DNA from: Sphingomonas phyllosphaerae FA2 | GTDB taxonomy: Bacteria; Pseudomonadota; Alphaproteobacteria; Sphingomonadales; Sphingomonadaceae | Direction of reading: 5' to 3' | Assembly: GCF_000427645.1 (NCBI RefSeq) | Contig: NZ_KE386571.1 | Location: forward strand, 744,001 to 808,000 | DNA: 64,000 nt | In this document: positions 25,832-35,527 of the stretch, piece by piece | How the letters are laid out: every line of letters begins with the position of its first letter | Numbering within the stretch: position 1 is the stretch's first letter | Notes under the pieces: generated by a model | Databases searched by the model: none | Seen by the model: only the letters and a program-made list of their open reading frames with translations | Told to the model about the DNA's origin: nothing | Program-made: the position numbers and the translations under genes

Positions 25832-26971
25832 TTAAGGTGCTGGTTGCGTTGTTTCGCGCGGTGCGGCGCTCAGGCGTCGGATCAGGTCGGTCTCCGCGGA
25901 CCGATAGGGCGTACCGTCGGCGCGGAATACCTCGTGGAACCAGATCACCGGCTCTTCGAGCACATAAGGCTTCTTCCAGCTATCCCAGGGCAGTCGCGTC
26001 TGCGTCTTGCCGTCGACGAAGCCCCAATTGATCATCGCCACGTCATAGCGCTTGCCGATCGGCAGCGATCCGTCGAACGTCGATCCGTTGCCGCGCGCCA
26101 TATATTCGGTGCACAGGATCGGGCGGCCATAGGGCAGCAACTGCTTCACCCGCGCCTCGAACGTCTCGGGCCAGCTATAATCGTGGAACGAGATCACGTC
26201 CGACTGGCCGAGCTGCACCGTCTCCATCGCGGTCAGCTTGCCGCCGCGCGCGCTCCAGTCGTCATGCTGCCACACGCCAGAGGTGAGCGGCTGCGATGGA
26301 TCGGCATCGCGCGCCCAGACGAACACCTGCGCCAGCAATGCGCGGACCAGCGGCTCCTTGCCGTCCTGCCCCTTATACTGGTCGGCGCCATTGTCGGGCT
26401 CGTTCCAGACGTCCCAGCCCAGCACGCGCGGATCGTTGCGGAACGCGCCGATCACGCCTTGCACATAGGCTTTGTAGGCCGGATAGCGGCGTTTGTCGCG
26501 CAGGCCCGCCATGCCCGGGCCCTGCACCCAGCCCGAATTGTGGACGCCGGGGATCGGCGGATGCTGCGGCCCCAGCTTCGGGTCGGGATCCCAGCAGCTG
26601 TCGAACAGCACGAACAACGGCTTGATCTTGTGGCGCGCCGCGATCGTCAGGAACTCGTCGATCCGCTGCTGGAAACCGGCCGGGTCCTGCTGCCACAATT
26701 GATCGTGGAGGAAGACGCGCATCGTATTCATGCCGATGCCTTGCGCCCAGCCCAGCTCATGGTCGATGCGCTGCGGGTCCCAGGTTTCGCGCTGCCACAT
26801 TTCCAGCTGGTTGATCGCCGAGGCGGGGGTGTAATTCGCGCCGACCAGCCACGGCTGCGCGCGGTACCATGCCTTGGCCTGCGCCTCGCTCCAGCGCGCA
26901 CGCGCGTCGGCCGGCAGGGCGACGCCGATCGCCGCGACGCCGAGCAGCATTGTCACGAGCCGCCTGTTCAT
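25832..26971 (-). CDS. Exported GH5-like glycoside hydrolase
   Basis: The 379-residue product begins MNRRLVTMLLGVAAIGVALP, a signal peptide, and has a ribosome site AGAGGAAG. The frame is open 20 codons further upstream, but this start fits better. The catalytic domain is a clan-A TIM barrel: the acid/base is in DVWNEPDNG and the nucleophile probably in ILCTEYMARG. The family is close to GH5 mannanase or cellulase types, and the substrate is not clear. It is divergent from a GH43-like gene, which suggests a shared plant-polysaccharide role. Confidence 0.85.
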   Translation of the reverse strand: MNRRLVTMLLGVAAIGVALPADARARWSEAQAKAWYRAQPWLVGANYTPASAINQLEMWQRETWDPQRIDHELGWAQGIGMNTMRVFLHDQLWQQDPAGFQQRIDEFLTIAARHKIKPLFVLFDSCWDPDPKLGPQHPPIPGVHNSGWVQGPGMAGLRDKRRYPAYKAYVQGVIGAFRNDPRVLGWDVWNEPDNGADQYKGQDGKEPLVRALLAQVFVWARDADPSQPLTSGVWQHDDWSARGGKLTAMETVQLGQSDVISFHDYSWPETFEARVKQLLPYGRPILCTEYMARGNGSTFDGSLPIGKRYDVAMINWGFVDGKTQTRLPWDSWKKPYVLEEPVIWFHEVFRADGTPYRSAETDLIRRLSAAPRETTQPAP

Positions 26972-27059
26972 CGCTTCCTCTCCTCTCTTATCGAAGGTCT
27001 CACCTGAGGCATACAACTCAACTATCGGCAAAAGCGAGAAGTTATCCTATGATTTGCAT

Positions 27060-28013
27060 ATGAACCTTCGCCAGATCCTCGCCGCCGCCCTGTTGCTCGT
27101 CGCTGCGCCCGTGCGCGCCGACAATCCGCAATTCCAGGGTGCCGATCCCCATGCGATGATGATCGATGGCGAGTTGTGGGTGTTCCCGACCGGTGGGCCG
27201 GGCGGTAGCTGGGCGGCGGACCGGTTCGGCGCCTTTTCGTCGCGCGATCTGAAGACATGGCAGCCACGCGGCGAGTTGATCCGCCGCGACCAGATCGCGT
27301 GGATCGATGCCGACGGTACGCGCGAGCATTTCCTTTGGGCCCCCGGCGTCGCCATGCGGGACGGCAAATGGTACCTCTATTACTCGGTCGGCCCGCAAAA
27401 CCCGACCCCCAGCCGGATCGGCGTCGCGGTCGCCGACCGTCCCGGCGGACCCTATCGCGACAGCGGCCAGCCGTTGGTGACCGGCGGGCAGGGCTTCGAG
27501 GCGATCGATCCGATGGCGTTCGTCGATCCGAAGAGTGGCAAGGCGTATCTCTACGCCGGCGGCAGCGCGGGCGCGAAGCTGCGCGTCTGGGAGCTGAACC
27601 CCGACATGGTCAGCATCGCGCGCGAGGTGGCGGTGGCGACCCCGCCGCACTTCACCGAAGGCGCGTTCATGCACGAACGCGGCGGCACCTATTATCTGTC
27701 GTACAGCCACGGGCGCTTCAACGCCGCCGACTATTCCGTCCATTACGCGACCGCGCCGTCCCCGGTCGGCCCGTGGCGCTACCGCGGCGCGATCCTGACC
27801 AGCGATGCGACCCACAAGGGGCCGGGGCATCACAGCTTCGTGAAGACCCCTGCGGGCAAGTGGCTGATCGTCTATCACCGCTGGGAAAATCCGCGTGGCC
27901 CCGCACCGTTCGCGGGTGAGCGTCAGGTCGCGATCGACCGGCTGCGTTACGCCAGTGATGGTCGGATCCTTCCGGTGCGCATGACCGACGCTGCTGCGCC
28001 GAGGCTTCCGTGA
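27060..28013 (+). CDS. Exported GH43-like glycoside hydrolase
   Basis: The 317-residue protein has a signal peptide (MNLRQILAAALLLVAAPVRA) and a five-bladed beta-propeller of the GH43 type. The first catalytic Asp is in FQGADPHAMM, the pKa-modulating Asp in EAIDPMAF, and the acid Glu in FTEGAFMHE. GH43 enzymes cut arabinose or xylose side groups from plant polysaccharides. The exact specificity is unknown. The start codon lies 88 bases from that of the divergent GH5-like gene, leaving a shared control region with no operator I can identify. Confidence 0.87.
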   Translation: MNLRQILAAALLLVAAPVRADNPQFQGADPHAMMIDGELWVFPTGGPGGSWAADRFGAFSSRDLKTWQPRGELIRRDQIAWIDADGTREHFLWAPGVAMRDGKWYLYYSVGPQNPTPSRIGVAVADRPGGPYRDSGQPLVTGGQGFEAIDPMAFVDPKSGKAYLYAGGSAGAKLRVWELNPDMVSIAREVAVATPPHFTEGAFMHERGGTYYLSYSHGRFNAADYSVHYATAPSPVGPWRYRGAILTSDATHKGPGHHSFVKTPAGKWLIVYHRWENPRGPAPFAGERQVAIDRLRYASDGRILPVRMTDAAAPRLP

Positions 28014-28082
28014 GTTCAATCATACCCTTGCACCTCGTCCGCATTGCTGCATGGTAGCGGCAACAAACAGACGGGGGCGGGG

Positions 28083-28391
28083 ATGGACGACGCGAGAGCG
28101 GCGCGGGTGGCGGCGGACCCGCGATACCGCGAACTGGTGCGCCGGCGGGGGCGGTTCACCTGGGCGCTGACCGCGGTGATGCTGGTCGCCTATCTCGGCT
28201 TCATCCTGCTGATCGCGTTCGACAAGGCGTTCATGGCGCGGCCGATCGGCGCGGGCGTCACCTCGATCGGGATCGTCGCGGGCTTTGCGGTGATCGTGCT
28301 CGCGATCGTGCTGACCGGCATCTACGTGCGCCGCGCCGCGCGCGACTTCGATCCGCTGGCCGAGGCGCTGCGCCGAGAGCGCGACGCATGA
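28083..28391 (+). CDS. DUF485 membrane protein (YjcH-like)
   Basis: A 102-residue protein with two membrane helices (residues about 27-47 and 60-82). It opens with the family pattern [25 protein letters not shown]485 proteins are found directly before actP acetate permeases, as yjcH is in E. coli. Here the stop overlaps the actP start by four bases. The ATG at 28083 has a GGGGGCGGGG stretch as ribosome site. Confidence 0.92.
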   Translation: MDDARAARVAADPRYRELVRRRGRFTWALTAVMLVAYLGFILLIAFDKAFMARPIGAGVTSIGIVAGFAVIVLAIVLTGIYVRRAARDFDPLAEALRRERDA

Positions 28392-30091
28392 GGCGCGGCG
28401 CGATTGCGGTCACCGTGGCAGCGGCGCTGTCGCCCGCGCCGGCCTTCGCCGACGCGCTGGCGGGGCAGAGCGTGCAGCAGCCGACCAACTGGACCGCGAT
28501 CCTGATGTTCGCCGCCTTTGCCTTGCTGACGCTCGGCATCACGCGTTGGGCGGCGCGGCGGACGCGGACGGTGGGCGATTTCTACACCGCCGGGGGCGGG
28601 ATCACCGGCTTCCAGAACGGGTTGGCGATCGCGGGCGATTTCATGTCGGCGGCGTCGTTCCTTGGAATTTCGGCGCAGATCTTCGCGGACGGCTATGACG
28701 GCCTCATCTACTCGATCGGCTTCCTCGTCGGTTGGCCGATCATCCTGTTCCTCATGGCGGAACGGCTCCGCAATCTGGGCCGCTACACCTTCGCCGATGT
28801 CGCCAGTTTCCGCTTTGCACAGACGCCGGTGCGCAGCTTCGCGGCGATCAGCACGCTGACGGTCGTGCTGTTCTACCTGATCGCGCAGATGGTCGGCGCG
28901 GGACAGCTCATCAAATTGCTGTTCGGGTTGCGCTACGAATATGCGGTGGTGATCGTCGGCGTGCTGATGACGCTCTACGTGCTGTTCGGGGGCATGACCG
29001 CGACGACCTGGGTGCAGATCGTCAAGGCGGTGCTGTTGCTGGGGAGCGCCACGTTCATGGCGCTTGCCGTGCTGGCGCAGTTCGGCTTTTCGTTCGAGGC
29101 GCTGTTCGCGCGCGCGGTGCAGGTGAAGACCGATCTCGCCGCTGCGGCCGGTGCCGATCCTGCCGGGGCGGCCGCCAAGGGCCGATCGATCATGGGGCCG
29201 GGCAATTTCATCAAGGACCCGGTATCCGCGGTGTCGTTCGGGCTCGCGCTGATGTTCGGAACCGCCGGGCTGCCGCACATCCTCATGCGCTTCTTCACCG
29301 TGCCCGATGCGCAGGCGGCGCGGAAATCGGTGCTGTGGGCGACGGGCTGGATCGGTTATTTCTACCTGCTCACCTTCATCATCGGCTTCGGCGCGATCGT
29401 GCTGGTCGCGACCGCGCCGCGCTATCTCGATCCGACCGGCGCGCTGCTGGGCGGCGGTAACATGGCCGCGATCCATCTGGCGCATGCCGTCGGCGGCAAC
29501 CTGTTCCTAGGCTTCATCTCGGCGGTCGCCTTTGCGACGATCCTGGCGGTGGTGGCCGGGCTGACGCTGTCGGGCGCATCGGCGGTCAGCCACGATCTTT
29601 ATGCGACGGTGCTGCGCAAGGGGGCTGCCGACCCCGCGGCCGAGCTGCGCGTGTCGCGGCACACGGTGCTGGTGCTGGCGGTGGTCGCGATCCTGCTCGG
29701 CATCATCTTCGAGAAGCAGAATGTCGCGTTCATGGTCAGCCTCGCCTTTGCGGTGGCGGCGTCGGGGAATTTTCCGGTGCTGTTGCTGTCGCTGTTCTGG
29801 AAGGGCTGCACGACGCGCGGCGTCGTGGCCGGGGGAACGCTCGGGCTGGTGCTGGCGGTGGTGCTGACGGTGCTGTCGCCAGCGGTGTGGGAAAAGATCC
29901 TCGGCTATCCCGCCGCGATCTTCCCCTATTCCTTCCCCGCGATCTTCTCGATGCCAATCGCGTTCGTCACGATCTGGCTGGTGTCGCTGCTCGACAGCAG
30001 CGGGCGTGCGGCCGTCGATCGCGGCGGGTTCGCCGCGCAACAGGTTCGCGCGGAAACCGGCATCGGCGCGGCGGCCGCGTCGTCGCACTAA
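28388..30091 (+). CDS. actP: Cation/acetate symporter
   Basis: ActP imports acetate and related short monocarboxylates with sodium. The 567-residue protein has a signal-like N-terminus (residues 1-22) and about 13 membrane helices of the sodium:solute symporter family. ActP-type segments seen are [30 protein letters not shown] and [12 protein letters not shown]. It overlaps the DUF485 gene by four bases (ATGA). Together with aceA in this window it supports growth on acetate. The 3' end overlaps the convergent zinc-ribbon gene by four bases. Confidence 0.95.
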   Translation: MRRGAIAVTVAAALSPAPAFADALAGQSVQQPTNWTAILMFAAFALLTLGITRWAARRTRTVGDFYTAGGGITGFQNGLAIAGDFMSAASFLGISAQIFADGYDGLIYSIGFLVGWPIILFLMAERLRNLGRYTFADVASFRFAQTPVRSFAAISTLTVVLFYLIAQMVGAGQLIKLLFGLRYEYAVVIVGVLMTLYVLFGGMTATTWVQIVKAVLLLGSATFMALAVLAQFGFSFEALFARAVQVKTDLAAAAGADPAGAAAKGRSIMGPGNFIKDPVSAVSFGLALMFGTAGLPHILMRFFTVPDAQAARKSVLWATGWIGYFYLLTFIIGFGAIVLVATAPRYLDPTGALLGGGNMAAIHLAHAVGGNLFLGFISAVAFATILAVVAGLTLSGASAVSHDLYATVLRKGAADPAAELRVSRHTVLVLAVVAILLGIIFEKQNVAFMVSLAFAVAASGNFPVLLLSLFWKGCTTRGVVAGGTLGLVLAVVLTVLSPAVWEKILGYPAAIFPYSFPAIFSMPIAFVTIWLVSLLDSSGRAAVDRGGFAAQQVRAETGIGAAAASSH

Positions 30092-30429
30092 CGCGGGTCG
30101 TCGCCGTCCACATACGCGCCGCTGTCGCCCTGCGCACGGTGGATCGCGGCGCGCCCGCGCGAGGCGGCGACCTCCGCCTTGCGTGCCGCCGCCGATGCGG
30201 TGTGCAGCACGCGCGTGCGACCGTGAACGACCAGATTATAGCTGACGAACCAGATCGCGCCCGACACCAGCAGCGCCGCTGCGACCCAGCTCCGCTTGCG
30301 CCGTCGGGTGCGATTGCCGTGCAGTATCAACCGCGAGCCGCACGTCGCGCAGCGATAGACGGTGGTGCCGGCGCGCGCGGTCGGCTTGCCGGTCCAGCGA
30401 TGAAATCCGAGGACGCACAGGATGCCCAT
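30088..30429 (-). CDS. Zinc-ribbon-like membrane protein
   Basis: A 113-residue protein starting [15 protein letters not shown]. It has a short zinc-ribbon-like pattern: one cysteine in the first residues, CFH-like spacing, then [11 protein letters not shown] basic stretch and one membrane helix (residues about 47-67) follow. The tail is polar and acidic ([10 protein letters not shown]). The start was chosen at the ATG that puts the cysteine motif first. The open frame upstream overlaps ppk2. No function can be assigned. Confidence 0.65.
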   Translation of the reverse strand: MGILCVLGFHRWTGKPTARAGTTVYRCATCGSRLILHGNRTRRRKRSWVAAALLVSGAIWFVSYNLVVHGRTRVLHTASAAARKAEVAASRGRAAIHRAQGDSGAYVDGDDPR

Positions 30430-30454
30430 GCGCGAGGACCTATCGTGGATCGGC

Positions 30455-31213
30455 TCAGCGCGCCAGCCGCCCGTCCTCCAGCGCCGCCTGCTCGAACGCG
30501 AACAGTACATCGGGATCGGCGATCGGCACCTCCTGCGAAATCCGCGCCGGGGCGATGCGATGGACCAGATGGCGCAGGATCGCGATCCGCGCCGGTTTCT
30601 TGTGGTCGGCGCGCACGCAATACCAGGGCGCGATCGGCGTGTGCGTCCGCAGCAGCATCGTGTCGCGCGCCGCCGTATAATTGTCCCAACGCGCCTGCGC
30701 GACCTTGTCCATGTCGGACACCTTGAGCTGCTTCAGCGGATCGGTGCGGCGCGCCTTCAGCCGCTCCTCCTGCTCGTCCTTGTCGATGTCGAGCCACAGC
30801 TTGATCAGTCGGATGCCGCTCTCGACCAGCATCCGCTCGAAATCGGGCGCGTCGCGCAGGAACTCGGCCTGTTCGGCGTCGGTCGAAAAGCCCATCACCA
30901 CCTCGACCCCGGCGCGATTGTACCAGGAACGGTTGAAGATCACGATCTCGCCCGCGGCGGGCAGATGCGCGACATAGCGCTGGAAATACCATTGCGTCCG
31001 CTCGCGATCGGACGGCTTGGGCAGCGCGACGACGCGCGTGAAGCGTACCGACAGATGCTCGACGATCCGCTTGATCGCACCATCCTTGCCCGCGCTGTCG
31101 CGCCCTTCGAGGACGATCACCACGCGCTCGCCCGCAGCGACCGCGGCGAGTTGCGCCTCGACCAGCGCGAGTTGCGCTTCCTCCAGATCGTGCGCGTAGC
31201 GGTCCTTGTCCAT
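30455..31213 (-). CDS. ppk2: Polyphosphate kinase 2
   Basis: PPK2 enzymes transfer phosphate between polyphosphate and nucleotides. The 252-residue protein has Walker A EGRDSAGKDGAIKR (from residue 36), the Walker B-like NRSWYNRAGVEVVMGF, and the lid region ERLKARRTDPLKQLKVSDMD. It is shorter than some class I members, but all core motifs are present. A candidate EcfG-type promoter lies upstream, shared with the small plus-strand gene at 31310. Polyphosphate metabolism under stress control would fit. Confidence 0.94.
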   Translation of the reverse strand: MDKDRYAHDLEEAQLALVEAQLAAVAAGERVVIVLEGRDSAGKDGAIKRIVEHLSVRFTRVVALPKPSDRERTQWYFQRYVAHLPAAGEIVIFNRSWYNRAGVEVVMGFSTDAEQAEFLRDAPDFERMLVESGIRLIKLWLDIDKDEQEERLKARRTDPLKQLKVSDMDKVAQARWDNYTAARDTMLLRTHTPIAPWYCVRADHKKPARIAILRHLVHRIAPARISQEVPIADPDVLFAFEQAALEDGRLAR

Positions 31214-31236
31214 CAGCAGCTCCCTTCAGCGCCTGT

Positions 31237-31264
31237 GGAACCAAGCCCGAACATTCCGGTTCCT
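31237..31264. promoter_or_regulatory. Possible two-way EcfG stress promoter between ppk2 and a small gene
   Basis: On the plus strand GGAAC at 31237 is followed after 16 bases by GGTT (31258-31261). The region is nearly palindromic, so the minus strand also reads GGAAC (31260-31264) and, 16 bases on, GGTT. Both directions resemble the EcfG pattern GGAAC-N16/17-(C)GTT. They point to ppk2 (start at 31213) and to the 46-residue gene (start at 31310). Confidence 0.42.
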
Positions 31265-31309
31265 ATCCTATCGGCGGCGCACGTCGCGCCGCCTGCTCCG
31301 AGGATGGAC

Positions 31310-31450
31310 ATGACCCGTACGACCCTGAGCCTGTTCGGCGCCACCAGGCAAGCTCCCGCCGCCAAGCGCCGCCTGAACGACGACCCGCTCGCCGGTCTGA
31401 CACCTGTCGAACGCGCGATGGCGCAGCGCCTGACGCCGGCGCGTGGCTAA
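31310..31450 (+). CDS. Small hypothetical protein
   Basis: A 46-residue ORF (MTRTTLSLFGATRQAPAAKR and on to AQRLTPARG). An in-frame ATG two codons upstream is possible. The later ATG has GAGG at a good distance. It is basic and hydrophilic with no known family. It is supported by codon-position GC bias, the ribosome site and a candidate stress promoter upstream, but it is short and uncertain. Confidence 0.55.
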   Translation: MTRTTLSLFGATRQAPAAKRRLNDDPLAGLTPVERAMAQRLTPARG

Positions 31451-31470
31451 CGCCGTCGAAAGACGCCCGC

Positions 31471-32271
31471 TCAAATCTGCGAATAGGCCGTCGGGCTGAG
31501 GATGCGATTATCGATCCCGGTCGTGATCTCGGGATCGGTTAGGCCGGGCGTGGCGATCAGCTTCTTCCACGCCGGGTCCGCGACGAAGGTGCCCCAGTTG
31601 CGCTCGCGGGTCGCAAGATCGGGAAACGTCAGCATATAGGTCAGGCTGGGCAGCCGCTCACCGGTCAGGTCCTGCGCGAAGAACACCGGGGTCAGGCCGG
31701 TACGGCGGAAGATCTCGATCTCGCCGCCGGTGTCGAACATCTCGATCTTTGTCGCGCCGCCTTTTGCGCTGGGGCTGAAATAGGTGCGCAGCTCGAAGAT
31801 GCGGGCGCCGCTCGCCGGCTTCTCGACGCTTGGCATGTGCGGGAACGCACGCATCAGCTTGACGTCGAGCGAGGCGAACCCCGGCGCGGTCGGCGTGGCG
31901 TCGAGGAATGCGGCGCCGGCCTGCGCGTGGCGCGTGTCGGTGGCGAGGCGGCCGGGCAGCGCGGCGAAGTCGGCCAACGTTGGGTGCGGGATCAGCACCA
32001 GCACGCTCGGGCTCGCCGGTCCGATGCTGACCGTGAAGACACCGATCGGACCGCACCCGGCGCGTTGCGCGGCAGGGATGAAGGCGTCCCGCAGGTAGGC
32101 GTCGAGCCGCGCGCGCATCGAGCCATTGACGAGGTGATAGGTGCGCAGTTCGTAAATCTCGGGCGCCATCGTTGCGGCGCGCGATTGCGCCTGCGTGCCC
32201 GAGGCGGCGACGGTCATCCCGCCCAGCGTGGCCCCCGCCAGCAGCGCGCGTCGATCGATCGGATAAGCCAT
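31471..32271 (-). CDS. Exported NIPSNAP-family protein
   Basis: A 266-residue protein with a twin-arginine-like signal (DRRALLAGATLGGMTVAASG). Two NIPSNAP repeats follow, each opening with the pattern YELRTYHL (about residue 40) or FELRTYFS (about residue 165). The family has a dimeric alpha/beta-barrel fold, and its substrates are poorly known. The start at 32271 has GAGG six bases upstream. The frame is open much further back, but that part is antisense to another gene. Confidence 0.86.
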   Translation of the reverse strand: MAYPIDRRALLAGATLGGMTVAASGTQAQSRAATMAPEIYELRTYHLVNGSMRARLDAYLRDAFIPAAQRAGCGPIGVFTVSIGPASPSVLVLIPHPTLADFAALPGRLATDTRHAQAGAAFLDATPTAPGFASLDVKLMRAFPHMPSVEKPASGARIFELRTYFSPSAKGGATKIEMFDTGGEIEIFRRTGLTPVFFAQDLTGERLPSLTYMLTFPDLATRERNWGTFVADPAWKKLIATPGLTDPEITTGIDNRILSPTAYSQI

Positions 32272-32428
32272 TGATAACCTCGCCATGTCGTAGCGGAGTA
32301 CGATGCCGATGCCGCGTACAGGGTCAAGCCGCGACCTTCGGCTATCACACCGACGTCGATCAATCCGCACGAGTGACGGTTGAGCGATCCGCGACCGCCG
32401 CGCGTTGAACGGGGGAGGGGAGATGTGC

Positions 32429-33250
32429 ATGTCGGATGGAGACGAACAGAAGGCGGGCGAGGCGGCCGAGGCCGAAGAACGCAGCGCCCCCGCGGCGCGC
32501 GTCGTGCATGCCGCCGTCGCCGAGCAGGGCGAGGACGAACTCCAACGTCCGGCCGCGTCGCTCTTCTGGTCCGGCTTCGCCGCGGGGGTCGCGATCATGG
32601 CGTCGCTGTGGGTCAGCGGGGCGCTGCATCACCACCTGCCCGATGCGCCATGGGCCGAGGCGGTCGTTGCGCTCGGCTACCCCGCCGGGTTCCTGATCGT
32701 CATCCTCGGTCGCTTGCAATTGTTCACCGAGCATACGGCGGTGGCGGTGCTGCCGGTCGTACGCACGCCGTCCCGACGCAACCTTCTGGCGCTTGCGCGG
32801 CTGTGGAGCGTCATCTTCGCTGCGAACATGCTCGGCGCGCTGATCGCGACCGCGCTGGCGGTGCACGCGCACATCCAGCCGGCGGAGACGCTGGCCGGCA
32901 TGATCGGGGTTTCGGAAAAGTTGCTGGAGCGCACCCCCGTCGACACGCTGATGCAGGCGATTCCGGCCGGTTTCCTGATCGCCTCGATCGCGTGGATCCG
33001 ATCGGCGGTGAACAGCGGCGACTTCTGGATCGTTTTCGCAGTCACCTATGCCATATCGCTTGGCGGGTTCGCGCATGTCGTCGCGGGCGCGTCGGAGGCG
33101 TTCCTGCTGATGTGGGCGGGGCAGGCGAGCGTCGGCTGGGCGCTGGGCGGGTTCGTGCTGCCGGCGCTGCTCGGCAACATCGTCGGCGGCACCGGGCTGT
33201 TCGCGCTGCTGGCGCATGCGCAGGTCAAGAACGAGATTCGGTCACGTTGA
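32429..33250 (+). CDS. Formate/nitrite transporter (FNT) family channel
   Basis: The 273-residue membrane protein has a polar N-terminal tail of about 40 residues, then six predicted helices of the FNT fold. The central pore histidine motif appears as AHVVAGASEAF. The sequence is closer to the YfdC branch than to FocA or NirC, so the transported anion is uncertain. The ATG at 32429 sits six bases after GGGGAG. An ATG two codons earlier and a TTG upstream are less likely. Confidence 0.87.
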   Translation: MSDGDEQKAGEAAEAEERSAPAARVVHAAVAEQGEDELQRPAASLFWSGFAAGVAIMASLWVSGALHHHLPDAPWAEAVVALGYPAGFLIVILGRLQLFTEHTAVAVLPVVRTPSRRNLLALARLWSVIFAANMLGALIATALAVHAHIQPAETLAGMIGVSEKLLERTPVDTLMQAIPAGFLIASIAWIRSAVNSGDFWIVFAVTYAISLGGFAHVVAGASEAFLLMWAGQASVGWALGGFVLPALLGNIVGGTGLFALLAHAQVKNEIRSR

Positions 33251-33364
33251 GAGGTGCGAGCGATATACGCTTTTCAATCAGGTCTTTGTCTGGCGGAGCG
33301 AAGCTGCCATCACGACGGTGACACGGGCGGCGGCGAACGCCGTCGCAGGGGAGCAGGAGAGCCG

Positions 33365-34783
33365 ATGATGAAGTTCGGGATGGTGGCGTTGGCGTTCGGC
33401 GGCGCATTGCTCTCGGGCACTGCGCAGGGACAGACGGTGGCGACCGAGTCTGGCAAGGTCGCGGGCAGCACCGTCGACGGCATCGCGAGCTGGAAGGGCA
33501 TCCCCTTCGCCGCGCCGCCGGTCGGCCCATTGCGCTGGCGCGCGCCGCAACCCGCCGCCAGGTGGAGCGGTGTGCGCGCGGCGACCGATTACGGGCACGA
33601 CTGCATGCAATTGCCGTTCCCCAGCGATGCCGCGCCGCTCGGCACCACGCCCGCCGAGGATTGTCTGACCGTCAACGTATGGAAGCCCGCTGCGGCAAAG
33701 GCGAAGCTGCCGGTCATCGTCTGGATCTATGGCGGCGGCTTCGTGAACGGCGGTGCCTCGCCGCCGACCTATGCAGGCGCCAATTTGGCGAAGCAGGGCG
33801 TGATGTTCGTCAGCTTCAACTACCGGCTCGGGAGGTTCGGCACCTTCGCGCACCCGCAACTGACCGCGCAGGACCCGGATCGGGGAAGGCTCGGCAATTA
33901 CGGCTATATGGACCAGCTCGCCGCGCTCCAGTGGGTCCAGCGCAATATCGCCGCATTCGGCGGCGATCCGAAGAACGTCACGATCGTCGGCGAAAGCGCG
34001 GGCGGCATGTCGGTCAATACGATGGTCACCTCGCCGCTCGCCAAAGGCCTGTTCGCGCGCGCGATCGTGATGTCGGGCGGCGACGGTGGAAGCCGGGGCA
34101 CGAACGGGCTGGCGGACGCCGAGAAGATCGGCGTCGACTTCGCCGCGAGCAAAAGCATCGCGCGCGACGATCCCGCCGCGCTCGCCAAGCTGCGCGCGCT
34201 GTCGCCCGATGAGGTGGTCAACGGACTGAACCTGGCCGCCATGTTCACGCCGCCATCGGCGGTGAAGACCTTCGCCAGCCCCTATGCCGACGGGGTCGTC
34301 GCGGTCGATGCCGCGGCCGCCTATCGCAGCGGCGCCTTTCCCAAGGTGCCCATTATGATCGGTGCGACCGACAACGACATCGGCGGCGCGACCGGCTATA
34401 TGGTCGCGGGCGCGCGCCAGCTTGCCGGCGCGATCGCGGCGGCGGGTGCCCCCGCCTATCACTACCGCTTCTCCTATGTCGCGGAGTCGATCGGCAAGCC
34501 CGGCGCGGGCCACGCCTCCGACATTCCGTTCTTCTTCGACACCGCCGCGATCAAATATGGCGATGCGACCACGGCGCGTGATCGGCAGGCGGCGCGCACC
34601 ATCAGCGCCTATGTCGTCAACTTTGCGAAGACCGGCGACCCGAACGGGGCGGGGCTGCCGCGCTGGCCGCGCTACGATCGACAGACCGACGCGCTGCTCG
34701 ACTTCACCGCCAGCGGAGCGGCGGTGGCGGGCAAGGATCCGCTCGGCGCGGCGATCGATGCCGCGCCCGCGCCCACGCGCTAG
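33365..34783 (+). CDS. Exported type-B carboxylesterase
   Basis: The 472-residue alpha/beta hydrolase has a signal peptide (MMKFGMVALAFGGALLSGTAQG). Type-B esterase hallmarks are EDCLTVNVWKP, the oxyanion hole YGGGFVNG, the nucleophile elbow GESAGG and the catalytic His in GAGHASDIPFFF. The acidic triad member is normally Glu. The matching region reads GATDNDIGG, so it may be Asp. The natural ester substrate is unknown. The ribosome site is GGAGAG. Confidence 0.9.
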   Translation: MMKFGMVALAFGGALLSGTAQGQTVATESGKVAGSTVDGIASWKGIPFAAPPVGPLRWRAPQPAARWSGVRAATDYGHDCMQLPFPSDAAPLGTTPAEDCLTVNVWKPAAAKAKLPVIVWIYGGGFVNGGASPPTYAGANLAKQGVMFVSFNYRLGRFGTFAHPQLTAQDPDRGRLGNYGYMDQLAALQWVQRNIAAFGGDPKNVTIVGESAGGMSVNTMVTSPLAKGLFARAIVMSGGDGGSRGTNGLADAEKIGVDFAASKSIARDDPAALAKLRALSPDEVVNGLNLAAMFTPPSAVKTFASPYADGVVAVDAAAAYRSGAFPKVPIMIGATDNDIGGATGYMVAGARQLAGAIAAAGAPAYHYRFSYVAESIGKPGAGHASDIPFFFDTAAIKYGDATTARDRQAARTISAYVVNFAKTGDPNGAGLPRWPRYDRQTDALLDFTASGAAVAGKDPLGAAIDAAPAPTR

Positions 34784-34905
34784 GGAATGATCGTAGGCCC
34801 GACGTCGATGATCGGCGGAAGCGGATGGGCGAAAGCGCGCCGCTGATCTATCGGCCGAATTCCCGCGTCGGGCGTGGGCGCCGGAGCGAAGCGAGGACAT
34901 GGCAT

Positions 34906-35454
34906 ATGGCGCTGGGCACGATCGGGATGCTGGCGAGCGGCGCGGCGCTGATGGCGGCGACCGCCCATGACGGCGCCGCCACACCGCCCCGCGCCGGCGG
35001 GACGATCGCGATCATCTCGCCCGACGCGGCCGATCCCGACGACGCCTTCGACCGGCGCGCCCGCGAAGCCGCAACCGCAAGGCTGGGCGACCGTGGCTTC
35101 ACGATCCTCGACGACCGCGACCATGCCGCTTACGTGGCCGAGGTGATCACGAGCCGCAGCAATGTCGGCACCTCCGTCACGCGCGCGCGCCGCGATGCGC
35201 CGGCGGTGCTGGGGTCGGGGGTGAACATCCCGCTGGCGTCCGGCAAGTCGTCGTTCGTCGCGATGCAGCGCACCACGATCGAGATCCGCATCCGCAAGCG
35301 CGGCAGCCCGGCGGTGCTGTGGCACGGCAGCGCGGTGACGGTGCGTCCCGGTGAGCCGAGCGTGGCGAAGGCCGAGCTTCTGGCATCCGAGCTTAGTCAG
35401 GCGGCGTTGAGTTCCTATCCGGTCGTGACCGACACGGCGATCAGCATCCCCTGA
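34906..35454 (+). CDS. Hypothetical exported protein
   Basis: A 182-residue protein with a hydrophobic N-terminus (MALGTIGMLASGAALMAATA). A region of alternating strands and helices follows (TIAIISPDA, then EAATARLGDRGFTILDD), ending TAISIP. The pattern resembles small lipoprotein-like periplasmic proteins that form an alpha/beta fold, but I cannot name the family. The frame is open upstream to 34825. The ATG at 34906 gives the better signal peptide, with GAGG about ten bases before it. Confidence 0.68.
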   Translation: MALGTIGMLASGAALMAATAHDGAATPPRAGGTIAIISPDAADPDDAFDRRAREAATARLGDRGFTILDDRDHAAYVAEVITSRSNVGTSVTRARRDAPAVLGSGVNIPLASGKSSFVAMQRTTIEIRIRKRGSPAVLWHGSAVTVRPGEPSVAKAELLASELSQAALSSYPVVTDTAISIP

Positions 35455-35527
35455 TCCTGCCCGCAAACGCATTGACGATTGGGCACGTGCTCGATACTGC
35501 GAGTCATTCGCATATCGAGGGTGATCC

